Below are positions 51,410 through 63,345 of a stretch of 64,000 bases of DNA, one piece after another. The translations under genes and the position numbers were made by a program. Positions within the stretch are counted from its first letter, which is position 1. Each line of letters starts with the position of its first letter. Location of the stretch: contig NW_001799648.1 of the NCBI RefSeq assembly GCF_000165425.1, forward strand, positions 186,001 through 250,000, in the 5' to 3' direction. Below the pieces are notes generated by a model that saw only the letters and a program-made list of their open reading frames with translations, had not been told where the DNA came from and searched no databases. Origin of the DNA: Paramecium tetraurelia (taxonomy: Eukaryota; Ciliophora; Oligohymenophorea; Peniculida; Parameciidae).

Positions 51410-53459
51410 TCATTATGTTTGTTGTGGCTATGAAGTTTACACTACTTTATAAATGACACACTGTCCAGATCCTTAGGTTAATCCTATCAAGCTGATGCCA
51501 TCATCTTCTCTTACTGCACAAACCTTGACCATCTGAGTTTCCAAATCTATAAACTTCTCCAATTTATAGTCATATATAAACACCTATTTTTTTTGTATTT
51601 GCTATTAAATAGATTAATTCAATATACTTAAGGACGTAAAACAATAACAATAGGCAACTTTGTTAATGAATTCATGTATCTGATTTCTCCTGTCACGTAT
51701 TCATGAATCCTAAAGTAATCACCATTTTTTCTTCTTTGAAATACATTAATCCTATCCTACAATCCTACCAGTAAATTATTTTCCTATGTGTTGATACTGA
51801 TAATGGTACTATTAATATCTGGGATATCTAAATATTTATCGTATTAATGATTCATGTCACAAATTATTAAACGTGACTTGCAACCAACATAAATAAAATC
51901 AGAATTCACATGAAGTACAGTTCCAGGTTAAGTAAGTTGAAATGAATCTATTTATTTAAAAGGATCGACTTGGAAGATTTTTATAATATTTTTATCTTCC
52001 AAAGTTACTATTTGCTTTTTCAATTAATTAATTGAAACAAGTATGCTTTTGTCAGATTAATAGTTAATTTGTGACGAATCATTGATTGGTATAAAGGGCT
52101 ATGAAGGATCTTATGTTCTTCTACGTAATTCAATATTTCCTTTTTTAGTTGCCAAAACGAGAATTCCATTTTAATGATTGAATTCCATATATGCAGCATC
52201 AGTTATCTATTCTCGAAGATTTATTGTATAAGTCTGTTGAAGTGTTTTAAATTCAGATATAATACATTTCGTTCCACAACATGCTGCTATCAATTGGTTA
52301 CTTAAAAACAATAATTTAGTGATCTCTTGTTCAGACGTTTCAAATAAAGTTTTACTTTCCTGAGTAATTTCAAGTGCTGTTTATTATTCTACTTAATTTC
52401 TGTTTTCAGCTGCTTCTAATCATAAATGAAGATTTTACATTGTAATGGCGAATATGATCGTTGAATAGACCTTTGATTAGGAGATAGTGGAATAGTTGAA
52501 AAAAATGAAGGTATTTTATTTGCTGAATTAGTCTCTTGCTATTAAGGTTTAGGTATCTAAGAACTTTATACTTATTTGGAAGATGAAAGATTGAAAGTAG
52601 GATCAGGCGACTTAGTACCTGACTAATTTTGGATATTCCTATTAGTATTTTTGGTATCACTTGTATTTTGTGGTATATCTTAGGCTCTTGGGGGTGTTTT
52701 GAAACGAGAGAATGAAAAGGCTCTGTCTAAAGTAAGTTGTTCTTGATCATTAGGTTTATTCGGAGTAATATAAAAGTAATTCTGTAAATTAACCTAAAAG
52801 TCTTCATTCAGCTTTTTGAATTATTAGATAATAGAACATGTTGAATTTATATATTATTAGGCATATTTGTTCCCATTTTAGATTCTTTCTTCAATCTTTG
52901 TGATTTCTGATCCTTATGCCTTTTTGATTGAGAATTAAAATTTATTAGCATTTTTTCTAAAATCCTCTATTTCTTCGATTAATTCTGCATAATTCTCTTA
53001 GTTCATGTTTTATTCGAATTTAACTAGTTTTTCTTTCTACTGTTTTTACTTGTTCTATTATTGAGAATGATCTTTAATATTATCTTTTACACTAAAATCT
53101 TAATTTATAACTACTTCTTGATAATTTTCTTTTATTCATCAACAATTAACTAAATATTTTAAAGGGTTAATTCCATTTGATTCTCAATTTTTTCATAAAC
53201 TGAAATCAATCTATTTGTTAATATATTATAGCTACTCCTCAATTTAATTATCTTAATCTATACTACCAGAATGAAGTTATTATTTAAACTACATCAAAAA
53301 GGACTTTATAGATGGAGGGTTACAAAATTAATGCTCATTCTCTGAGCAAATGGTGCATACAAGCTGATGTTTATTACATTTTGGATCTATGCAAGCCCTA
53401 TCTAGACGATAATTATCGTGGTCTGCTTTGTCACAGGGATAAAAATTCCAATTACTCAT
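51410..53459 (-). CDS. B-box-like zinc finger, coiled coil and beta-propeller-like protein
   Basis: Five exons give 651 aa; introns at 53211-53235 (25 nt), 53092-53111 (20 nt), 52416-52438 (23 nt) and 51602-51627 (26 nt). The N-terminus has a Cys/His cluster (CDKADHDNYRLDRACIDPKC, LVCTICSENEHQFC) like a B-box. A coiled coil follows (YEKIENQMELTLQNIQLIVD, QEYAELIEEIEDFRKNANKF-like) and a Ser/Pro-rich linker. The C-terminal 330 residues are repeated beta strands (LIAACCGTKCIISEF, GILVLATKKGNIELR, DFIYVGCKSRLIICDMNH) like a WD40 propeller. The order recalls TRIM-type proteins without a RING, and such ciliate proteins are common. The function is unknown. The 20-nt intron starts GTT and is supported by the coiled coil on both sides. 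Confidence 0.75.
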
Positions 53460-53508
53460 AATCTGAAATAATAAATTATGAAATCAAACAAAATTTGTAT
53501 ATATAGGT

Positions 53509-54983
53509 TCAATAAGATGAAATAATGTGCTATATTCAATATACTCCTTTTAAGAATGTTACCACCGGTTCATTTGTTTTTTTACTGCCTAAAACTGAGT
53601 CAGTTCGAGCGACCTTATTCAATGGGCTTTTATTAACGCTGAAATTAATTGGAGAAGTGGACTTTGCAGTAAATGCATTTCCTTTTGTAGATTACAAGTC
53701 ATAGTCTTTCAAAGAGAGTTCATTATTATTCAAAAAGGTCTTAACAATCTGGTTCTCTTTAATAGCCTTACCAGTAGTTGGTTGTGGATTTTAACACCCT
53801 TATTTATGATTGTAGAAATATTAAGGTGGGTTGATTTCTTTGGCGTCAATTCTAGGTTGAGATGCAGCTTTGTAGAGATTGTTAATTCTATTTAAATTAT
53901 CCATTAAGGATGACTTTGGTTGTTCTTCCAGTTCTTTGGGCTTCCTACTATGGATGAACATATCAATATACTTTAAGTTCTATAGTGTCTTGTATTCCTT
54001 AGGAGGTTTCAATTCGAAGGTATTGGGATGATTCTTGTGATACTATTAAACAAATCCTAATCGTTATTATAGACTGGATTCTTATTGTTGCTGCCTTTAC
54101 ATTAGTGAACGTTAAATTAATAAAAATTATATTTCATGAATTTGTTGAAATCCTCTATTTCCTCTAAGTGTTTCCATTATTAATATACGGTTTCTTTTGT
54201 TTCAGGAAATTTGTATCAAGCAATGAGCAATTATTCCTGGCTGAACAAATCATTTTAATTTTTGGTAGAGGATATGTAGGTTTGATTACTTGATACCTTC
54301 CTAAATTAATTAGTGATTTATTTTAGATTAATCCATTCATTTCAGTGAGACTCTAAAAACCTGCGAAGCTCATGAATGGATTTGTTTAATTCACAATATT
54401 ATTTGGATTCATTGTTTGTTCTTTCGCTTACATAGTTGCTTTTTCGTTTATGTAAGTTTGGATAGAAGCGAATGGCTTTTTGGATTTTCGAGAAACATCT
54501 AAGACTACTTTAGATTGTTCAGGTTCTAAGACAAAAGATCTTAGTTTTTGTTTTTTCACTTCTTGAGACTAAGGAACATTGGGTTCATCATTTCCTTATT
54601 ATTGTTATTATAGTATGAGTAACTGCACTTCGCTATCTTTCTAATTCCCTTGGTTGTTAATATTGCGAATCGTGGTTTGATGCTTGAGGAGAATGCTAGA
54701 CATTCTCTTTAATACAGTCCGTTTTCTTTCTTTAGTCCTTTGTAGCTCATTGGTTACAACTTCTTAATGTTTAACGATTGTCTTAGGATACTAATAGTCT
54801 AGATGTAGCTATTATTTCATAGTACATAAGTTTTACCTACTTTTAGGATAGTTGCTCCGAACCACTTTTTCTTCTTTATTATTATTTTTTAGTATTCCTC
54901 ACATTTCTTAATTCAAAACTCTTACATATTCTATTTATTATTGTTTCTTTATCTTTGATTCTTAGATTTATCAGCGTTCTCAT
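53509..54983 (-). CDS. Unknown polar protein, 473 aa
   Basis: Introns at 54809-54836 (28 nt) and 54164-54188 (25 nt), both TAG. The chosen ATG gives MRTLINLRIKDKETIINRIC; an alternative 5' exon in another frame (rich in Lys and Asn, with a 19-nt intron) cannot be excluded, so the first 30 residues are uncertain. The chain is polar with many Gln/Asn/Lys. Better-ordered pieces are VTNELQRTKERKRTVLKRMS and KEYKTLQNLKYIDMFIHSRK. No family is recognised. It stops 50 bp from the B-box gene start. Confidence 0.6.
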
Positions 54984-56158
54984 TCTTTTTAATGGAGATT
55001 CAGTTTGATTTAATTTATTCAAGCATAGACTTTGTTAAGGTAATAGTGTTTATGAACACAGAAGTTCACTATTTTATGATGTGAGATTACTATTGCTTTC
55101 ATAATTTCTAGAAAGTATCATTTAATTCTAATTTTAAGAATTAATTGAAGATTACATAATCAAATATTTTTACAAAATAAATTAATTCAATCAACCTGAA
55201 TCCTTCTTTATTAAAATAGATTTACTATAGTTAAAAAAGAGTCCTTCAAAATCCATTAGATCTTTGAGTTAGTGAATACTTTCATGTTATTAAAACAATT
55301 ATATTATACATTATCTATAAATCTTATTAAATATTATTGATGGACATCTTTATTAATTTTTAAACATAATAACTTAATTCCAAATATTATTAATAGAAAC
55401 CAATAATCACTAATAAAACAAACCAAGTAAAATGGCAGATAAAGATTAAAATTTGTGTCAAAATTATATTTTTCCAAATTGCTTCTTTGACTTTATTTTC
55501 TAATATTTTAATCTAGAACCGATTTCTATACAATTATAATGCCAAAAATATATATTCTAATTTTGTCAATATTTATAGTGTAATTAAAGATTAATAAAAT
55601 TTGGTGAATCCTTGCAGCTAAATTTACTCATTATCTTACTAGAGATCATAAAATACAAAATCCCCATAAAATATAGACTTTCATTATGAGATAATTAAAG
55701 TCTTATATTAAAATAATTATAAAGCGATCCTCTATTAAAATTTAATAAGTAAGGAAATAATATATTACTGATTATTATTTATTGATTTGATAAACTGTTA
55801 AGATGAATTACATACCAATAGAGGCCAATAAAATTATATCGTTTTTGGGATTAATCATTTATGGAGGTGTGTAGTGGAATCTAAGATGATTGAGGAAACA
55901 ATAGGTCCTATTGAATAGTGATTATTGCATAGAGTGCCATTATAATTGTAGAAAAACTTTGTTTGCTCAACATTTAATTAATTTATAATTGAATGGTTAG
56001 AAATATATAGAAATCATCACAATTTTATCAAGCACCCATTTTTGATTATTACTAAGGAAAATTCAAAATCTGTTCTCAAAAATTCACAACAAGAATATTC
56101 TTGAGTCAGAGTCTTTTGTTATTTTTCTTAGATAATCTCGATTTTGGATAGGATCATT
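54984..56158. other. 1.2-kb region with only doubtful ORFs
   Basis: A plus-strand frame at 55433-55690 (85 codons) is no longer than chance allows. A second at 55803-56045 is listed separately. The rest is AT-rich, with no tRNA or repeat. Promoter and 3' regions of the flanking genes should lie here. Confidence 0.4.
55803..56045 (+). CDS. Doubtful small ORF, about 72 aa
   Basis: ATG 55803 (MNYIPIEANKIISFLGLIIY) reads to a TGA unless a 24-nt intron ending GAG is removed. After that it gives a Cys-containing segment (LLNSDYCIECHYNCRKTLFA). The acceptor would be non-standard. It could be a remnant or a misread frame. Confidence 0.2.
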
Positions 56159-57032
56159 TCAACTTCCTATATGTTCCAACGAGGAACTGATTTCGAAATC
56201 AGTCTTATTAAGTCTTTTAGCTTTGTGACCTAAAATATGGGATTATGGATATACCATAATATTTCTAGAGTTACTTGAATTTGTGTTTAAGAGCAAATTC
56301 AGTTCTTCTCTTGTATTTGGTGATCATTGACAATTTTAAAGATATGTCAGCCCACCTTCGTCCATTCTGAAGAAGCAATTGAAGAAAGTGAAACTCCTCA
56401 GATCTAGACCATGGTTCTCTAAGTCGATTAAATATTTATAATTACCTATTAATCTATGGATCGAGTTTGTTGTTCCACCTCTCTCGACATTGTTTGGCAT
56501 TTCTAGGAATCTCAGATTTGCAGAGTAGATTGTATTAATTAGCAATGGAGCTCCATTTTTTCTTGCAGCGACTGGTATTGTCTCTAAATATAGTAAATAA
56601 TAAATACAAAATGATTTACAACAAAGCTTTATCTTCAAAGGAAGACCAGGGTTGTCTGGGAAGTTGTGCTTTATAGAAAGATTAGAATTTAAAGCACAAT
56701 TCAGACAGACTCCTGTACTTTGGCATTAACTTTTGGACCTTCTCCCAGTCGAAGCGATTCTTTAAAAATTTAATCAAATGTTGTACCTTTATGCATCTTG
56801 GATTAAGACTTAAAACAATGAGTTATAAGAAAATCTCTTCATTGTGATTCCAAGCTTCATTGCACCCAATTTTAGATGACTCGTAAAGTTTGATAAAGTC
56901 ATCAAAATTGGGGATAGTTTTGAAATGTAATTTAAGCTTCAAAGATAGATACTCTTGTTCGATGGTTTGGAGATTCTAGTAAACTAAAGCCCAATCGTTA
57001 AGATCAGTAAATGAGCTTTGGGAAGAATTCAT
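56159..57032 (-). CDS. Second Myb-domain protein, 265 aa
   Basis: Four exons; introns at 56584-56607 (24 nt, frame-neutral), 56419-56445 (27 nt, frame-neutral) and 56230-56254 (25 nt), all TAG. After a 110-residue helical N-terminus come Myb repeats: LPRQPWSSFEDKALLQII with RCKKKWSSIANQYN and AKQCRERWNNKLDPQINR, then EPWSRSEEFHFLQLLLQNGR with RWADISLKL. The phrase CRERWNNKLDP parallels CQDRWYNTLDP in the Myb protein at 35929-37455. The two frame-neutral introns are placed because they restore normal Myb repeat length. It is a likely nuclear DNA-binding protein. Confidence 0.82.
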
Positions 57033-57610
57033 TTGTTTGATAAGATTAATAATGTATAATCTGAATGCACATTTTATGATTTAAAACCGTGAATTTTAAT
57101 ACAATATGCAGATACAATCAATATTTGATCAGATAATATTAATAGAAAATTAAGAACTTGTATCGGAATTTCCAAATTCAACCTTTACTAACTATTCTCC
57201 TGAATATTTGATATATTAGCCGTTTCTAGAGTTTACATATATATTAAAGTATTCTTATTTCATAAAGTTTTAATAATCATAACTTCGATGCCTTATAAAT
57301 TTAATCTATATAATTATGCTTATATTGATATATCTAATAATTTGACTAGACTTAGTATATCCTTAGATTTAAATTTCATGTTTCAACAACAATTCGGTAG
57401 TATTGGCAAAGAGTATCGATTTCAAAACTATTTTTTTTACCCATATAGTTTGATTATAGCATTTTCTTACTTAAATAAGGAGTGAATAAAAAATTTGGTA
57501 TAATTTAATTCAACTCTATTTTACAAAAAAAAAATGCTATATTATTAAACTACTTTGTTTCTGACACTTTCATTTTTAATTTAACATTTTTCCAGACACT
57601 GGAAGCACGA
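57033..57610. other. Intergenic, no gene seen
   Basis: A plus-strand frame at 57288-57485 (65 codons, Tyr/Leu/Asn rich) is not convincing. It sits upstream of the second Myb gene and downstream of the next unknown gene, so promoter and 3' UTR are expected here. Confidence 0.45.
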
Positions 57611-58029
57611 TCAATAGATAATATGACTAATTGATTAATTGTAAATAGATTTTCGAGATCTCTTAATAACGCTTTCAAAAGTTTCGACCTTTATATTGAA
57701 ATCTAATTAAATCACTACACGTTTACCTAATTTTCATATATTTCCATTTTTCTTCTATTCATACCTTTGTTTAGTGGATCAACCTTAAAAAAGATAGACT
57801 TTTCCTTTTTTGAAACTATCGCATAATCTTATTCTACCAATCCACTTAAATTATAGTGTCTAAATTACGATATTAATTCAAAATAGTTTGTTTTTAAATC
57901 AAAATTGTAGTTAATGACTCTACGATTTAAGATTGGGATTGCAATACTTGCATAGGGAATGTCTGAATTTGTTGATTAAATTTCTAATTTGATTGGGATT
58001 CTGAAGATTTTAGATATGAGAATCAGCAT
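57611..58029 (-). CDS. Unknown protein, about 128 aa
   Basis: Reads from ATG 58029 (MLILISKIFRIPIKLEIQST, then YASIAIPILNRRVINYNF). A TGA at about residue 101 must be removed by an intron of 32 nt (or 38 nt) ending AAG before VETFESVIKRSRKSIYNQS. No family is recognised. Its start is only 38 bp from the MORN gene's stop. It could be a 3' part of that gene if an unusually long intron joined them; a separate gene is simpler. Confidence 0.45.
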
Positions 58030-58067
58030 CTTTATATAAATATAATTCAATTAATAATAATAAAAAT

Positions 58068-58736
58068 TCATATTCTAGAAATCAATATACCCTTTAACCA
58101 TAATCCATTAAGCTTTTCTCCATTTTTTTTGGTTAGTTATCCCATTCCGTTTCGACAATTGGATTCAAAATTACCGACATACATAGAACCGTCTCTGTAA
58201 TACTCAATGGCAGCTCCATATTTATATCCAAATTAGAATTGTCCAACATATTTGGTGAATTAAGCATTTACGTCATGATTATACAGAATTCCATTGCCAT
58301 GCTATTGATCATTAAACCATTATCCCTCATACACCAAGATGCCTTATGCATTAAACAATTTGCCGAATCCTTCTCTCACTTTTCCATTATAAGAACCTAT
58401 ATATTAGGATTCATCTTTAACATCCTTAACGATAATTTTATCAGAACTTTTAGAGTAGCTTTTACTCAATTCTCGATTGGGCTTAATTAATTTAGTGGAT
58501 TTAATCAATTTATCGTCATGGAAGGGCTTCACCTTTTTGATGGGAGAATCTTCGGCCTTGGAATTCTTTCGAAGAGTGGTAAATGGAGCATAGGTAGTAA
58601 TAATCTACAAGAGACATTGTGATATAAAAATACAGTGCGATAGGGTCCGATGGATTTACCTGATGTTATGTGAAATAGTAATACTTGGAGTAGAGGTAGA
58701 CGGTTTTAGAGGACTTGAAGGGTTGGTCGATTGCAT
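58068..58736 (-). CDS. MORN-repeat protein, 222 aa
   Basis: A single frame. The first 110 residues are Ser/Thr/Lys rich. Then MORN repeats: YIGSYNGKVREGFGKLFNAQ, YEGQWFNDQQHGNGILYNH, YVGQFQFGYKYGAAIEYYRD, MYVGNFESNCRNGMGQL and a final LNGLWLKG. The pattern YxGxxxxxxxxGxGxL defines MORN repeats, beta-hairpins found in junctional and ciliary proteins and in lipid kinases. No catalytic domain is attached. It probably binds a cortical or ciliary partner. Confidence 0.85.
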
Positions 58737-58770
58737 TTGATTATATATTTATATATTTGTGTTTTAAGTC

Positions 58771-59020
58771 TCAGAAAATCAATTTCTTTGGTGATTGATA
58801 ATCTTGTGGATCAACATAATAGTCTTCTCCCATTTTCTGTGTCTATGAGGCTACGGCTCCTCTGTAAATCAGGAATGAGAGAATTAATGTTGGAATTGCT
58901 ATATGTACTGAATGTCTAAACCATTGTCTATTGTAAAGCCAGGCATCACTCTAGAGACATTCATGAGATCATTAATACCAGCACATAACGAGGAATAGGG
59001 TACTTCTAAAAACCTCCCAT
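58771..59020 (-). CDS. Small single-span protein, 73 aa
   Basis: Two exons, a 28-nt intron (58951-58978). It starts MGGFQKYPIPRYVL, has one membrane helix (SVHIAIPTLILSFLIYRGAV) and ends with a soluble acidic tail (MGEDYYVDPQDYQSPKKLIF). Size and layout resemble supernumerary subunits of mitochondrial respiratory complexes, but I cannot name one. The intron is needed to avoid TGA and joins two protein-like halves, so a real gene is likely. Confidence 0.65.
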
Positions 59021-59387
59021 TTTACAATATATAAATTAATAATAATTATTATAGGAATATTTATTTAAAATAGAATACGGTTAGAGCAAAAATACAAAAT
59101 ATTTATAGGTGAATTTTAAAAGTAGAGAATTTTAGTTACTAATTTAAATCAATAAAGATTTGTGTAGGGTAGTAAAAATAAATACAAGAGTGAAATAAAT
59201 GAATTAATTATTAATAAATATTATCAATAAATAATGTTCGAAATAAAAGATTGAAATTATTTTTTGTTATTTTGATATATTTTGCTCTCCTCCTAGAAAA
59301 TGTATTGTGGTAGTGAATTTAACAATCCATTAAATTATTTTTAATACACATTTTGCTTTATTAAATATAAATTATCTTTAAAACCGA
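59021..59387. other. Intergenic between divergent genes
   Basis: A 367-bp spacer, nearly all A and T, with promoters expected for both flanking genes. No element is recognised. Confidence 0.5.
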
Positions 59388-59720
59388 ATGACTACAAATT
59401 TGGGGCCTAAGTTGAAGTTTGTGATGCCTCTCAAAAAGTCTCTCTCGTTTGAGGATGTTTTCGAGGAGAATTGCGATCTTGAATAGAAATAATGGAATAA
59501 TTCTAAGATGGATCGGAAAGTAAGTTTTGCCGTCTCGACTCTCGTATTTCTCAGATACTCGGAAGAAGAAATACTGCATTTCAGACATAGATTGAAATCG
59601 CAAATTCATAGTAGCATAGAGTTGATTGAGTCTTCATATTTAAATCCCTAGTTGTGTAGTCCTGGTAAATAAAGCAGAAGGAAGTCCTGCTTCAAGGAAA
59701 ACGACGAGCATATCAACTGA
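59388..59720 (+). CDS. Small soluble protein, 110 aa
   Basis: A single exon. The translation (MTTNLGPKLKFVMPLKKSLS, FEDVFEENCDLEQKQWNNSK, FAVSTLVFLRYSEEEILHFR) has strong coding character, and the codons fit those of the neighbours. No family is recognised. The opposite strand has a frame through the same bases, but its codons and composition are poorer. It ends 169 bp from the TFIP11 gene's 3' end. Confidence 0.6.
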
Positions 59721-59888
59721 TTACTTATTTTATGTACTCTACAACTCTACAAAAAACTTCAGTAGATATTACATTATATTTTCAAAACTTTTATTCATTA
59801 ATTTAATATGTCTCTAAATGAAGTTGAATACTAGAAGCAACATAACATTTATAATATATTGTATTAGTGACATAAAACTTAACTATCA

Positions 59889-62456
59889 TCATATAATTTT
59901 CTGTTTCATCGAATTGAATTGGGTTTCAAACTTATACACTTTCTAAATTACTCGTTTCATCAAGAATCTTTCCCATCCATCCAACCATCTAGATAGTTAT
60001 GAATAATCAGCTTACTTATTCATTTCCTCCTTGCTACCCAGTTGAAGTATCCAGTTCTCCAAAGTCCTGCTCAATTTCTCAATCAAAGGTTGGAATATCA
60101 TTTCAATAAATGGTTCAATTTCATCCATCCACTTGAAAATTTCCTTGATCGGTTGCACATTCTAATTTTGAGGGTTGATTTCTAAATTGTGGATACAGAA
60201 CAGCATCTTAGGTAAAACTGACATGTATAATAGATTTTTCCAATTTTCTCCCAAATGTATAGCCCAAGGTTACAGTACACTAAAACCAAAGTCATCTTTA
60301 TCCGTAAACTTTAATTGTTTTAATTTCTTCTCCACTTCCTCCAGCAATTCCTTACTGTTTAATTTTGAAGTGATCCAAGGTTACAACCATTAATGTAAAG
60401 ATATTTTTGAATTCAGATTCCATTCTTAAATCTTAAGTTTTAGTTTAGACATTACTATACACATAATATCTTTTTATACTTATTAATCCAACAATCTTAT
60501 ACTCTGAAATTGATTGACTCCTGTTTCATCGGTTTCAACTAACGCTAAGTCTTTCATCCATAATCCTAAAAAATCTATTAAATAATTTTCTTAGGTTGGA
60601 TCAAATGCTACAGATAGATAATTTCTTAATCTGATTAGAATCGGAGCAATCAATAATCCAATGAATCTTTTTAGAGTGTTAAGATCAGAGGTTGAAATTG
60701 AATTATTAATAATAAAGACATCCAATTGTTCAGCATATTTGCTCAGATTTTAAGATTTCTTCTTTATATACACATCCTTTGCCAAAGTAATCACATCAGA
60801 GATCAATTAAAATTCATATTCTAAGATATCCAAATTTGTAATAGGTCCTTTCCATTTAGATGTCAAGACCTTAATCTCTTATTCTGCATTCTTGACTAGC
60901 AATCCAATTAAATTGAATTAGATGAATTAATCACTAAATTTCCTAAAACATTCTTCAAACTTTGTAAAAATGTGGAACTTATCATTTGAGATCAAAATGT
61001 CATCATCTTTGAAGAATTTCAAATAATTTAAAAAATCTTCTTTTCTCTTAACTGAATCATTCCATTAGGTAAATTACATCAATTCTTCTTATTTTTCGTG
61101 CTCCAAAATAATCATTTTATCCTTCTCCTTCTTTATACTCTATTCATTATTCTCCCACTTCCCTAAACGCTTTTCTAAAATTGTTTTTACTGACCAAGTT
61201 AGTTCTTGAACTTCTTTCAAGTATTCCCTAACTGCTTTATTACTGTACACTTAAGCATCTTAAGTCTAATTTAAGTAATCATTAATATCACTGCCTGTCA
61301 TATCAATTATCTTATATTTATTACTATTCTAGTTCTCTTTAATTAGATTGCCCATTATGTGATTCCTATCTAAATTCATTACTTCCTCCTTTCTAATGTT
61401 AACAGTAACTTATCCATCCTCTTTATTCTACTTCTTTCTCCATTATTTTTCGTATTTATTCAACTTCTTAGATTAAAAAAAGGGTTTCTACTTATTTTCC
61501 TAAGTCTAATTATTCTCTTGCTCCTCTTCTTCATCTTATTATTGATATTCCTATACTCCCTCCCCTGTGAATGATTGTTTCTTCACAGCAATTACTGGCT
61601 CCAGTATACCCTATTTGTTAGCACCTAAACCTTCTCCATATTTGTATCCTAATTTCTACAGGAACTTCAATCCAACACCATAATCATGTTCTTCCACTCT
61701 TTTTTCTAAAGTCTTTTTTTCTCTTTAACTTAGATTTTTTTTATTTCTACTATCTTTAAATGCAACTTGCTCGACTGTGATCGTTTTCTTGCCCTCTTCT
61801 TCTTTAAAGACTTAGAGTTTCTTCTTTAAAATTCCCTTTGGCTTATGAGAAGGAGTTGAACTGACCACCTGAACAATGGAATCATCACTCTAATCATCTT
61901 GAGCTTCTACTTCTGAATCAGAATCAATCCTATATAATTGCCATGCACGTCTGATGTTACTTGAGAGATGAAGCTTTTCCGCCAAAGTTAAATACTCCTC
62001 CTCATGTTTAACTATAGGATGAACAACATTATTTTCAAGATTAAATTGCACTGATCGCTTCTATTTTATCTTATACTCAGTTTCATTAAGTTTCTCGTTC
62101 TTTGGCATGTTCTTATCAAATATCTTCACAGTCACACCCTTCTCTACGTTTGACAGAAGAGATGCATTCGATTTTTAGAAATTAGCAAATGCTTAATTTC
62201 TTTGGTATTCCTTATATATTCGATGATGCTAATTGTTTGGAGTGTCCTAAACTTACGGTTTTGGAGTTTATTCGAAATCCTCCTAAAAGAGATTTAATCG
62301 AGCTCTCTATGGTTATGATTGAGGAATCTTAAATTTTGGTATTTCTATTTCCATCTCATATTCTTCCTCATGATTTACTTTGGGTTTCTTGAATCCCAAG
62401 CCTGTATGGAATGACAATTCATCATCACTACTAAGATCGTCTAGATCAACTTTCAT
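59889..62456 (-). CDS. TFIP11/Ntr1 (Spp382) splicing factor
   Basis: Two exons, a 24-nt intron (60479-60502), give 847 aa, like TFIP11 (837 aa in human). The N-terminus is acidic (MKVDLDDLSSDDELSFHTGL). A G-patch at about 255-300 (GVGLKFLQKLGYKYGEGLGA, NKQGILEPVIAVKK) is followed by a Lys/Gln-rich segment and a long GCFC helical domain. That domain ends with EWNLNSKISLHQWLQPWI, LQPWAIHLGENW and QLSRWLDGWERFL. TFIP11/Ntr1 binds Prp43/DHX15 through the G-patch and drives disassembly of intron-lariat spliceosomes in the nucleus. The near-complete length and domain order make this a firm call. Confidence 0.92.
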
Positions 62457-62496
62457 TGATTTTAATAATTTATATTATGCATATATATTAACTTCA

Positions 62497-62872
62497 TCAA
62501 GAAGCATAATACTCCTTGTTTGGTCTTTCTTCTTGCTCCGTCCTTCTCAAGTATGCCAACTCATAAGAGAAATATGCAAACCAAGAAATGCCCATGACTA
62601 ACCAAAAAATACCGTCCTTTCTATCATAGTTGTGATCTATTTATACTTATAGTTAATTGTCCAAGGTCTGTAGTCCTCTGGATAAGTGAATTATTCAGTA
62701 TAAGCAATTGGTGCTTGTTAACCTGGAGTGAAATTTCTAATACTTAGTTAAGTTTCATATACCTGGGTGGTCTGGACAAGTTGATACTTTTAGTATGGCT
62801 TAATCCAATTTGCTCAAGTTTTGAGAGATTGCTTTATCCGTAACGATAAGCTGCCCTTTGTATAAAATTCAT
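62497..62872 (-). CDS. Small single-span protein, mitochondrial-like, 107 aa
   Basis: Three exons; introns at 62737-62762 and 62621-62646 (26 nt each, TAG). The N-terminus is basic and amphipathic (MNFIQRAAYRYGQSNLSKLE), like a mitochondrial targeting peptide. Then come a Pro-rich segment (YPEDYRPWTINY), one membrane helix (GIFWLVMGISWFAYFSYELA) and a charged tail (RRTEQEERPNKEYYAS). This is the build of accessory subunits of respiratory complex I or IV. The exact subunit cannot be named by eye. Confidence 0.72.
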
Positions 62873-63345
62873 TTTAATATTAATATATATGTATTATTAT
62901 AAATTATATTAAATACTAATCTCTATATTAATTAATCAAAGGACTACTTCCTTCTAGCTTGGAAGGCAGATTCCTAAATAAAGGTCAATCAAAGATATCA
63001 ATAAGAAAGACCTTACTGAACTGATTTTTGCCTAGTTACTCTAATATAAAGGTAGATTCAAATAGAAATTTAATAATGCATACATAAAATTAATATTATT
63101 ATTTATCTATTGAGGAAAAGTGATCAATATGGTTAATAATGAGTCAACTCCTTATAAATAGATTCAAATTATAACTTTCCACGCTTCATTAATTTATTAT
63201 TTTCCTTTTTTGAAAATTATTAGAATTTAATTTATCCTGATAATAAAATGACAAATGGATGAAAATATTATTTATTTTATACTTTGCCAAAAATATTAGA
63301 AATTTTCTATCGTTAAATTGAGATTTCTTTTACTTATTATTTTCG
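62873..63345. other. Intergenic between divergent genes
   Basis: AT-rich spacer with promoters expected for both sides. Short frames such as one starting at ATG 63129 are too short and biased to support. Confidence 0.45.

Noticed and set aside
55433-55690. Plus-strand frame of 85 codons starting MADKDQNLCQ
   Set aside because: With only TGA as stop, such a length is expected by chance in AT-rich DNA, and composition is not protein-like. No intron or homology supports it.
57288-57485. Plus-strand frame of 65 codons
   Set aside because: Short, biased to Tyr, Asn and Leu, and without any recognisable motif; likely chance.
59361-59609. Minus-strand frame of 82 codons
   Set aside because: The plus-strand reading of the same bases has better coding character, a clean ATG and TGA, and uses typical codons.
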